From an uncultured Holophagaceae bacterium (GTDB lineage: Bacteria; Acidobacteriota; Holophagae; Holophagales; Holophagaceae): 10,340 nt of DNA. Where the stretch lies: contig CAIRAS010000438.1 in the NCBI GenBank assembly GCA_903876615.1, positions 1-10,340 of the forward strand, read 5' to 3'. The notes below the pieces were generated by a model that searched no databases, was not told where the DNA came from, and saw only the letters and a program-made list of their open reading frames with translations. This document shows positions 1-6,484 of this stretch, piece by piece; positions within the stretch are counted from its first letter, which is position 1, and every line of letters starts with the position of its first letter. Both the position numbers and the translations under genes were made by a program.

Positions 1-1
1 C

Positions 2-721
2 ACCCTCACCAACATGGGCCTGCCCTACTGGGCCATGGTGCCGGGGGGCCTGCTCTTCGGGGCCATCATGGGCCTGGTGGTGGAGCGCGCCGGCGTGCGG
101 CTGGCCCTGGAGCAGAAGAGCGAAGGATGGATCCTGCTCAGCATCATCATCGGCCTGTTCTTCTTCTCGGCGGCCGAGAACATCTGGGGCCGGGACGACC
201 GCCCCTTTCCCACCCCGATCTCCGCCGATCCCATCCATATCCTGGGCGTGGACGTCACCCGCCTGGAGCTGTCCGTCGCCGTGGGCGTGTTCGCCATCAT
301 GGGCCTGATCGAGCTCTTCAAGCGCCGCACCCTGCTGGGCAAGGCCTTCGAGGCCGTCTCAGCAGACCGCGACGCGGCGGAGCTCATGGGCATCTCCTCG
401 ACCCGCACCGTCATGCTCTCCTATGGCCTCTCCGGGTCAGTGGCAGCGCTGGCGGGCATCCTGGTCTCCCCCATCACCACCGTGGGTCCGACCATGGCCT
501 CGGCGCTGATCCTCAAGGCCTTCTCCGTCGCCGTGGTCGCCGGCCTCGACTCGGGCTTCGGCGTGGTGCTGGTGGGCATGTTCCTGGGCGCCCTGGAGAG
601 CCTCGCCAGCTTCTACCTGGGCAGCGGCTGGCGCGAGGCCCCGGGCCTCATCCTGCTGATCCTGGCCCTCGCCCTGCGCCCCAACGGCGTGTTCGGCAAA
701 GCCACGATTCGCAAGGTCTGA
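2..721 (+). CDS. livH: LivH-like branched-chain amino acid ABC transporter permease (5' partial)
   Basis: Inner-membrane permease subunit of a hydrophobic amino acid uptake (HAAT/Liv) ABC importer, which would form the channel together with the LivM part of the next gene. The frame is open to the window edge, and the ATG at position 14 is probably an internal methionine, so the true start lies upstream; about 239 residues are visible against roughly 290-310 for the family. The visible part is strongly hydrophobic with several membrane segments. The stretch from DRDAAELMGISS into LSYGLSGSVAALAGIL matches the cytoplasmic coupling loop of LivH proteins, which contacts the ATPase. The C-terminal segment ending in LRPNGVFG is also typical. 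The stop lies 10 nt before the next start, so they form an operon. The substrate is not proven: related systems carry urea, amides or other amino acids. Confidence 0.88.
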   Translation, partial: TLTNMGLPYWAMVPGGLLFGAIMGLVVERAGVRLALEQKSEGWILLSIIIGLFFFSAAENIWGRDDRPFPTPISADPIHILGVDVTRLELSVAVGVFAIMGLIELFKRRTLLGKAFEAVSADRDAAELMGISSTRTVMLSYGLSGSVAALAGILVSPITTVGPTMASALILKAFSVAVVAGLDSGFGVVLVGMFLGALESLASFYLGSGWREAPGLILLILALALRPNGVFGKATIRKV

Positions 722-725
722 GGAG
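721..725 (+). promoter_or_regulatory. Ribosome binding site of the livM-livG fusion gene
   Basis: AGGAG lies six bases before the ATG at 732 and overlaps the stop codon of the preceding permease gene by one base. This supports the 732 start and tight coupling within the operon. Confidence 0.75.
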
Positions 726-731
726 TCGACC

Positions 732-2687
732 ATGAAACGCATCCTCCTCCTCCGCGGCGCCGAATTCCTGGTCTTCGCCCTCCTGGCCACCATTCCAAAG
801 TTCGTCGAGAACCCCTACGCCCTTGGCCTGCTGACGCTGCTGGCCATCTACGGCATCCTCCTCATCGGCCTGGACGTCACCGTGGGCTATCTGGGCCAGG
901 TGAACCTCGCCCACGTGGCCTTCCTGGGCCTGGGTGCCTACGCCGCGGGCTTCGTGGTCACCAAGCTGGGCCTGGGGATGGTTCCCGCGCTGCTGGCCGC
1001 CACCCTGGTGGGTCTGGTGCTGGGCGGCCTGCTGGCCTTGCCCGCCCTGCGCCTGGAGGGCCCCCAGTTCGCCCTGGCCACCCTCAGCTTCGCCGCCCTC
1101 AGCACCACCGCCCTGAACGAGCTCGAAGCCCTCACCGGCGGCGCCCAGGGCCTCAGCCTCTCCCGCCCGCCGCTCTTTGGCCACAACCTAACCCCGCCCC
1201 TCTTCTACTGGCTCTGCATGGTGCTGCTCGCGGTGGTGTGGATGCTCATGCGGAACCTGCTGGCCTCCCAGTGGGGCCGGGCCTTCGAGGCTCTGCGGGA
1301 CAGTCCCATCGCCACCGACGCCATGGGCGTGGGCACCTACGCCCACAAGGTGGCGGCCTTCGCGCTGGGCTCCAGCCTCGGCGGCCTCGCCGGGGGCCTC
1401 TACGCCTTCAACTTCCAGTACCTCCAGCCCCAGAGCTTCACCTACGACCTGATGATCATCCTGCTCCTGGGGGTGGTCCTGGGCGGCCGCAAGAGCCTGT
1501 GGGGGGCCTTCGTGGGGGCCTCGGTCATCGTGCTCCTCCCCAACCTGCTCTCGAATCGCCTGCTCTTCCAGATCTTCTCCGGCCTGGGCTTCGCCGGGGC
1601 CCTGGCCGCGGGCCTGCAGGGACTCTACCGGAAGACCACCCGCCCCTTCCAGGCCCTGGCCCCCGTGGTGGCCATGGGTCTCCTGGTCGTTGGCGGGCTC
1701 CTCGTGGAGAACACCGAGGACTGGCGCAAGGCCATCTTCGCGCTGATGCTCTTCTCCGTGGTGGTGGGTCTGCCCGAGGGCATCATGGGCTTCCTGTCCA
1801 CCTTCCTGGCGAAGCTCTTCCGGGTGCCCCACGCTCCGCTGCCGGAGCCCGCGGACATCGACACCATGCTGCCGATCCGCCCCGCGGACGGCTCGGCCCT
1901 CCTGGTCCTGGACGACCTCAAGCGCTACTTCGGCGGCGTGAAGGCCGTGGACGGCCTCTCCATGACCGTGCGCGCTGGCACCATCCACGGGCTCATCGGA
2001 CCCAATGGCTCCGGCAAGAGCACCGTCGTCAACGTGATCTCCGGCCTCTACACACCCACAGCGGGCACCATGCAGCTGCGGGGTGTGACCCTGCCCATCG
2101 GCAGCCTCTACCGTGTGGCCCAAGCCGGGGTGGCCCGCACCTTCCAGAACCTGCAGCTCTTCGGGGAGCTCACGGCCCTGGAGAACGTGCTGGTGGCCCT
2201 CAAGGGCGTCTACCGCAATCCCCTACCCATGGTGCTGCTGGGCCTGGCCCGCCGGGAGGAACGCAGCGCCCAGGCCCAGGCGCTGGCCCTGCTGGAGCTC
2301 ATCGGGCTCCGGGAGCAGGCCCTCGTCAAGGCCAAGGACCTCACCTACGGCGCCCAACGCTTCCTCGAGATTGCCCGGGCCCTGGCCCGCAAGCCCGACC
2401 TGCTCATCCTCGACGAGCCCGCCGCCGGGCTGGCCCATCCGGACGTGCTCCAGCAGATCGAGTTCATCCAGCGCATCCACCAGCGCGGCATCACCATCAT
2501 CCTGATCGAACACCACATGGACGTGGTGAGTGAGCTCTGCGACACGGTGACGGTGCTGGACGGCGGCCGGATCATCGCCGAGGGCACCCCCGATGAGGTC
2601 AAGCGCCACCCGAAGGTGGTGGAGGCCTACCTCGGCCAGCCCCCGCAACCCGAGCTTCCCGGCGGCGCCGAGCCGCTGCCCGCGTGA
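732..2687 (+). CDS. Fused LivM permease - LivG ATPase of a branched-chain amino acid type ABC transporter
   Basis: One 651-residue polypeptide joins two normally separate importer subunits. Residues about 10-355 are a LivM-type permease: the core motif GLDVTVGYLGQVNLAHVAF (47-64) and the coupling loop ALRDSPIATDAMGV (187-200) are clear. Residues about 388-637 are a LivG-type ATPase with Walker A GPNGSGKST (423-431), Q-loop Q472, the LivG form of the signature LTYGAQR (537-543), Walker B LLILDEPAAGL (557-567) and switch histidine H594. All catalytic positions look intact, so the protein should be active. The permease carries additional sequence at about 300-332, including an extra predicted membrane segment near 308-326, before the usual terminal segment at 334-354. 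The linker (about 356-387) is short and acidic/proline-rich. The gene sits between livH and livF, so the importer would assemble from fewer, pre-linked chains. High confidence in both domains; the substrate is inferred only from the family. Confidence 0.93.
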   Translation: MKRILLLRGAEFLVFALLATIPKFVENPYALGLLTLLAIYGILLIGLDVTVGYLGQVNLAHVAFLGLGAYAAGFVVTKLGLGMVPALLAATLVGLVLGGLLALPALRLEGPQFALATLSFAALSTTALNELEALTGGAQGLSLSRPPLFGHNLTPPLFYWLCMVLLAVVWMLMRNLLASQWGRAFEALRDSPIATDAMGVGTYAHKVAAFALGSSLGGLAGGLYAFNFQYLQPQSFTYDLMIILLLGVVLGGRKSLWGAFVGASVIVLLPNLLSNRLLFQIFSGLGFAGALAAGLQGLYRKTTRPFQALAPVVAMGLLVVGGLLVENTEDWRKAIFALMLFSVVVGLPEGIMGFLSTFLAKLFRVPHAPLPEPADIDTMLPIRPADGSALLVLDDLKRYFGGVKAVDGLSMTVRAGTIHGLIGPNGSGKSTVVNVISGLYTPTAGTMQLRGVTLPIGSLYRVAQAGVARTFQNLQLFGELTALENVLVALKGVYRNPLPMVLLGLARREERSAQAQALALLELIGLREQALVKAKDLTYGAQRFLEIARALARKPDLLILDEPAAGLAHPDVLQQIEFIQRIHQRGITIILIEHHMDVVSELCDTVTVLDGGRIIAEGTPDEVKRHPKVVEAYLGQPPQPELPGGAEPLPA

Positions 2688-2692
2688 AGGAG
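2687..2692 (+). promoter_or_regulatory. Ribosome binding site that decides the livF start
   Basis: AAGGAG lies six bases before the ATG at 2699. An upstream in-frame GTG at 2684 overlaps the livM-livG stop in a GTGA arrangement, but it would place this site inside the coding region and add five residues absent from typical LivF proteins. Confidence 0.7.
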
Positions 2693-2698
2693 CGATCC

Positions 2699-3415
<717 letters not shown>

Positions 3416-3444
3416 CCCGACTGGTCCAGAGTCCCCACTTGCGC

Positions 3445-3450
3445 TAGCAT
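3445..3450 (+). promoter_or_regulatory. Possible -10 element for the tRNA-Gly gene
   Basis: TAGCAT, matching four of six bases of the sigma-70 -10 consensus, lies 11 bases before the mature tRNA 5' end, a suitable distance for a start a few bases upstream of the tRNA. No convincing -35 hexamer is seen at the right spacing, so the tRNA may also depend on read-through from the liv operon. Confidence 0.35.
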
Positions 3451-3461
3451 GGACCCCTGCC

Positions 3462-3536
3462 GCGGGCGTAGTTCAGTGGTAGAACGTCAGCTTCCCAAGC
3501 TGAATGTCGCCAGTTCAATCCTGGTCGCCCGCTCCA
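3462..3536 (+). tRNA. tRNA-Gly (anticodon CCC), CCA encoded
   Basis: The gene folds into a complete cloverleaf. The acceptor stem pairs 3462-3468 (GCGGGCG) with 3526-3532 (CGCCCGC). The D stem is 3471-3474 with 3482-3485. The anticodon stem TCAGC/GCTGA (3487-3491, 3499-3503) encloses the loop TTCCCAA, with anticodon CCC at 3494-3496, reading GGG glycine codons. The T arm is 3509-3525 with loop TTCAATC and one G-U closing pair. The discriminator is T3533 and CCA is encoded at 3534-3536. It lies 46 bp after the livF stop and runs directly into a strong inverted repeat that shares its last five bases. Confidence 0.97.
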
Positions 3537-3580
3537 CTACCAAACAGGCCCGCCGCTGGCGGGCCTGTTTGGTAGTGGAG
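3532..3580. terminator. Perfect 23-bp inverted repeat, probable bidirectional terminator, overlapping the tRNA 3' end
   Basis: The left arm is 3532-3554, the loop GCT is 3555-3557 and the right arm is 3558-3580; the arms are perfectly complementary over 23 bp. The inner core CAGGCCCGCC/GGCGGGCCTG is very GC-rich and is followed by only TTT (3568-3570) on the plus strand. The same TTT occurs on the minus strand, so it could end both the tRNA transcript and the converging operon that stops at 3607. It lacks a long T-run, so termination efficiency is uncertain. The outer part of the left arm is the last acceptor base, the discriminator and the CCA of the tRNA. Confidence 0.7.
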
Positions 3581-3606
3581 AGAGAAATGGCTGGGGAGTG
3601 AAATCG

Positions 3607-4716
3607 CTAGCCCTTCCCCTGGGCCTTCATCTCCACCATGCGCTTGGCTTCGCGGCGCAGGAGCTCGGGGACGTTGCGGTCCTTCATGAGCAGCTTCAGG
3701 TCGCTCTCGAAGAGCCGCTTGAAGTGGGTCATGGCCACGGGCAGCGGCGTCCGGGGATTCATGACCAGCGCCTTGGTGATGGGATATTTCTTCATCCACT
3801 CGCGGCTGTTGGAGATGATCCGGAGCACTTCCTCGTTGATGGTACGCATCTGGGCAATGTGGGCGACCTCGCCTTCGGTGATGCGGCCATTGCGCAAGAC
3901 ATTCACCTGGATGAGCCGGTTCGCTTCGCGGATAAGGAGGGTGCGTTCTTCCTTGCCGCCCTTGATGGCCAGCATGATTTTCTGGTTGGTGTTCAGCTTC
4001 GCCACGCGCTGGGTGATGGTGAGGTTGATCTCCACGCCCTGGTCGTCCACCAGCGGCCTGGAGGCCAGCAGGCGGCGCTCGGCGGCCATCTCCTCGGTCT
4101 CCACCTCGGCATCGGCCTCCTCCGGGGACAGCGCCTTGGGCAGAGGCAGCTCCGACCAAGCGCGATCCAGCTGCCCGGCCTCCACCGCATCGATGATCGC
4201 CAGGCGATCCTGCTTGACCTCCTCCGGAATGAGGCCGAGCACTTCGAAGCGGAACTCGTTGATGCGCCGCTTGATGACGTATTCACCTTCGGGATGTTCT
4301 TCCAGGAGGTCGAGGATGCGAGGCCGCTGCAGCCAGAGCACCTGGTTGTTCAGCACGATCTCCAGCACCGAGCCCGGCAGGCTCGGGATGGAGTCTTCCA
4401 CGATCGCCGAGGTGATGGAGGGGTTCAGGAGCGCGGTCTCGAGGAGCGCGGGTTCCTTGCGGTGACAGAGGATCAGCTGCAGAGGGGCCGGCGGATCGAT
4501 GGCCTCGGTCAGCACGCCCGCCAGCAGGGATTCCGGCATGGTCTCGAAGAAGGCCAGGGCTCGCTGCCGGTAGGGGGTATCCCGCAGCCCGGCATGGGCC
4601 AGCGCCTGCAGCAGATCCAGGGTGGGGAGGGGGAGACTGCCCCCGACCAGGGCCATGACCATGGGTTCGGGCAGGGATCCCTGGAGGAAGCGCTGGGTGA
4701 TGGGATGGAGGGTCAT
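3607..4716 (-). CDS. Uncharacterised helical-repeat-like protein, last gene of the regulator/MoxR/RodZ-like operon
   Basis: A 369-residue protein with no signal peptide or membrane segment and no enzymatic motif that I recognise; probably soluble and mostly alpha-helical. The N-terminal part (about 1-180) is a series of short Leu-rich helices with many prolines. An acidic linker follows (about 195-215, rich in Glu and Asp). The basic C-terminal part (about 235-362) contains NTNQKIMLAIKGGKEERTLL (242-261), REANRLIQVNVLRNGRITEG (263-282), then NPRTPLPVAMTHF (320-332) and DLKLLMKDRNVPE (339-351). The repeating pattern of about 35 residues with N-P or N-x-x-I turns resembles HEAT-like helical repeats. 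I recall similar unnamed proteins in Acidobacteriota and deltaproteobacteria, but this is memory, not a search. The start overlaps the preceding stop as ATGA, and AGGAAGG lies 9 nt upstream (4726-4732), so it is co-translated with the RodZ-like gene. A scaffold or adaptor role is a guess. Confidence 0.85.
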   Translation of the reverse strand: MTLHPITQRFLQGSLPEPMVMALVGGSLPLPTLDLLQALAHAGLRDTPYRQRALAFFETMPESLLAGVLTEAIDPPAPLQLILCHRKEPALLETALLNPSITSAIVEDSIPSLPGSVLEIVLNNQVLWLQRPRILDLLEEHPEGEYVIKRRINEFRFEVLGLIPEEVKQDRLAIIDAVEAGQLDRAWSELPLPKALSPEEADAEVETEEMAAERRLLASRPLVDDQGVEINLTITQRVAKLNTNQKIMLAIKGGKEERTLLIREANRLIQVNVLRNGRITEGEVAHIAQMRTINEEVLRIISNSREWMKKYPITKALVMNPRTPLPVAMTHFKRLFESDLKLLMKDRNVPELLRREAKRMVEMKAQGKG

Positions 4717-5525
4717 GGCTGGCCGCCTTCCTCATCGTCATCGGGCACCACAGGTTCTTCCGGCAGTTCCGGCGCCACGGGCCGGAGCCAGCGGCCCTCG
4801 GCGTCGAAGCGGCCCGTCCAGACCTGGCCGACGCTCTGGCCATGGGCGATGCGGCGGCCCGCCACCTCGACGTTCACCACGCCAGCATTGTCCAGCACGA
4901 GGCTGAAGGGGCCCTTCACGCGCAGCCGCCAGGGTTCCGAAACCTGCAGGGCCCGGGCCTGGGACACTCCACCCTCGGGCTCCAGACGCGCGGCGCAGGC
5001 ATCCATGACGCGGAGGCTCACGAGGATGCCCTGCTCGTCGATGGGGGCTTCGGGCAGCAGCTCGCCCAGCACAGGATAGGGTGCGCTCGAGGGCGGCGGC
5101 GGCGGCGGTGGGGAGAGCCTGGGGAGGGTGCCGAGGCGGCTGACCGTGGCCTTGCGGCCCAGGCTCGGGCCCGGCACCACCAGCCAGAGGACCACCAGCA
5201 CGGAGGTCGCGGAGAGGACGCCCATGACCAGGCGCTCCAGGCGCTCGCGCCGGGGGTCGGCCGGCTCCAGCGCCACCTGCCCCGGCACAACCTGGAAGGC
5301 ACCCGTGTGGGACTCCAGGTCCACCCCCAGCCGCTCGGCCAGCTGGCGCGCCAGGGGCCGGGCGCGGCCCGGGGACAGCGCGGCCCAGTCATCACCTTCG
5401 ATGGCCTCCAGGTGCCGCAGGGACAGCTGCAGCTCCCGGGCCAAGGCCTCCCGGCTGAGGCCCTTCTCTTCGCGTGCCTGCTGCAACAGGCGGCCGACCG
5501 TGGCCTCTTCCAGCATCAGGCCCAT
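4713..5525 (-). CDS. RodZ-like protein: cytoplasmic HTH, one membrane segment, proline-rich linker, C-terminal RodZ/DUF4115-type domain
   Basis: A 270-residue bitopic membrane protein with RodZ architecture. In the family, RodZ links the MreB cytoskeleton to the elongation machinery and can influence cell shape. Residues 8-70 form an Xre/RodZ-type helix-turn-helix (REEKGLSREALARELQLSLR, then LEAIEGDDW). Residues about 99-118 are one hydrophobic span, preceded by basic residues (PRRERLERL), which puts the N terminus in the cytoplasm. A seven-proline run (139-145) begins the linker. Residues about 164-235 fit the RodZ C-terminal beta domain (SEPWRLRVKGPFSLVLDNAG, then VEVAGRRIAHGQSVG). The tail is acidic. 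There are two possible starts: ATG 5525, which overlaps the MoxR stop by 10 nt, and ATG 5516, which forms a TGATG overlap. The longer is given, but neither has a strong ribosome site. It may be a paralogue dedicated to this operon rather than the housekeeping RodZ; mreB is not in view. Confidence 0.8.
   Translation of the reverse strand: MGLMLEEATVGRLLQQAREEKGLSREALARELQLSLRHLEAIEGDDWAALSPGRARPLARQLAERLGVDLESHTGAFQVVPGQVALEPADPRRERLERLVMGVLSATSVLVVLWLVVPGPSLGRKATVSRLGTLPRLSPPPPPPPSSAPYPVLGELLPEAPIDEQGILVSLRVMDACAARLEPEGGVSQARALQVSEPWRLRVKGPFSLVLDNAGVVNVEVAGRRIAHGQSVGQVWTGRFDAEGRWLRPVAPELPEEPVVPDDDEEGGQP
5091..5111 (-). repeat. CCG-triplet tract encoding seven consecutive prolines
   Basis: Seven proline codons in a row, five of them identical CCG, encode residues 139-145 of the RodZ-like protein, just outside the predicted membrane segment. 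Such runs stall ribosomes and need elongation factor P, and the triplet repeat could change length by slippage without shifting the frame. Confidence 0.6.
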
Positions 5526-6484
5526 CCCACAGGCAGGTCCTTCAGCATCCGGGCCAGCTGCTCGCGCCGTTCGCTGCGGTTGAGCCGACGGTCATCCAGG
5601 CTGCCCCGGTGGGCCATGGTATCCGCCAGGGTGCCCTGCAGGTCATCGGGCGTGAGGAAGTCCCGGCCATCCAGCCAGGCCTCGGCCTGGGCCAAGGCCA
5701 GCCAGTGCTTGGCGGCCCGAGTGGAGCAGAAGCCTCCACCGGCCCGGATGTGGCTCACCATCCGCTCGACATAATCCAGCACCGCCTCGGCGATCCGCAC
5801 CTGCCGGACGGCGGCCCGGGCCTCCTGCCAGCCCTCGAGGTCCAGGACCGGCACCAGGGACTCCAGCCGCTCGGCGCCGGCTTCTCCCGTGAGGATGCGG
5901 CGCTCGGCCGCGCGGTCGGGATAGCCCAGGTGGATCGTGCAGGAAAAGCGGTCCAGCTGGCTCTCCGGCAGCGGGAAGGTGCCCGCGTGGTCCAGGGGGT
6001 TCTGGGTGGCGATGACGAAGAAGGGGTCGGGCAGGCGGTGGGTGCTGCGGTCCAGGGTGACCTGGCCCTCCACCATGGCCTCGAGCATGGCGCTCTGGGT
6101 CTTGGGGCCGATGCGGTTGAGCTCGTCCAGCAGCAGCACGTGGCAGAAGACCGGCCCCGGCTGGAACCGGAAAGCCAGCTCCTTGGCGTCCCAGAGGTGC
6201 ACGCCGAGCAGGTCCGACGGCAGCAGGTCGTTGGTGCCCTGGACCCGCTGGAAGCTGCCGCCCAGGATGCGGGACAGGCCCTTGGCCAAGGTCGTCTTGC
6301 CCACGCCAGGCAGGTCCTCCAGCAGCACGTGGCCCCCGGCCAGCATGGCCGCGAAGGCGCGCCGAACCTGGGTCTCCTTGCCCACCACCACCGCCTGCAG
6401 CGCCGCCAGTCCGGCGCGGGCCGCCGGCCGCACCGGGACCGGATCACGCACGGGTGGGACGAGGATGGGCGGGGGCTGGGTCAT
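5516..6484 (-). CDS. MoxR-family AAA+ ATPase
   Basis: A 322-residue cytoplasmic AAA+ ATPase of the MoxR type. Members act as chaperone-like remodelling ATPases that mature or activate partner proteins, often with von Willebrand factor A domains. Motifs: Walker A with PGVGKTT (59-65), the MoxR hallmark LLLDELNRIGPKTQSAMLEA (117-136) containing Walker B, then MVEGQVTLD (137-145), sensor-1 region IATQNPL (158-164), the PLPESQLDRF motif with the arginine finger at R179, and sensor-2 STRAA (254-258). Length and all catalytic positions are normal. The start ATG at 6484 overlaps the regulator's stop by 4 nt (ATGA). Its C terminus overlaps the RodZ-like gene. Unlike the common layout, no DUF58 or VWA-domain gene follows; the partners here are an NtrC-like regulator, a RodZ-like protein and an unknown helical protein. 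That suggests an unusual client. Confidence 0.93.
   Translation of the reverse strand: MTQPPPILVPPVRDPVPVRPAARAGLAALQAVVVGKETQVRRAFAAMLAGGHVLLEDLPGVGKTTLAKGLSRILGGSFQRVQGTNDLLPSDLLGVHLWDAKELAFRFQPGPVFCHVLLLDELNRIGPKTQSAMLEAMVEGQVTLDRSTHRLPDPFFVIATQNPLDHAGTFPLPESQLDRFSCTIHLGYPDRAAERRILTGEAGAERLESLVPVLDLEGWQEARAAVRQVRIAEAVLDYVERMVSHIRAGGGFCSTRAAKHWLALAQAEAWLDGRDFLTPDDLQGTLADTMAHRGSLDDRRLNRSERREQLARMLKDLPVGWA

Noticed and set aside
1188..2123. Minus-strand open frame of 311 codons inside the livM-livG fusion
   Set aside because: Its product is rich in His, Gly, Glu and Gln without motifs, as expected from the antisense of a GC-rich membrane protein gene.
3501..3580. tRNA 3' end as an attachment site of an integrated element
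   Set aside because: The repeat after the tRNA is inverted, not a direct copy, and no integrase or mobile gene is in the window.
3598..5079. Long plus-strand open frame (493 codons) opposite the helical protein and the RodZ-like gene
   Set aside because: It mirrors the minus-strand genes, its product is a low-complexity mix of Gly, Gln, His, Arg and Leu with no family motif, and the minus-strand proteins have clear domains. It is a high-GC shadow frame.
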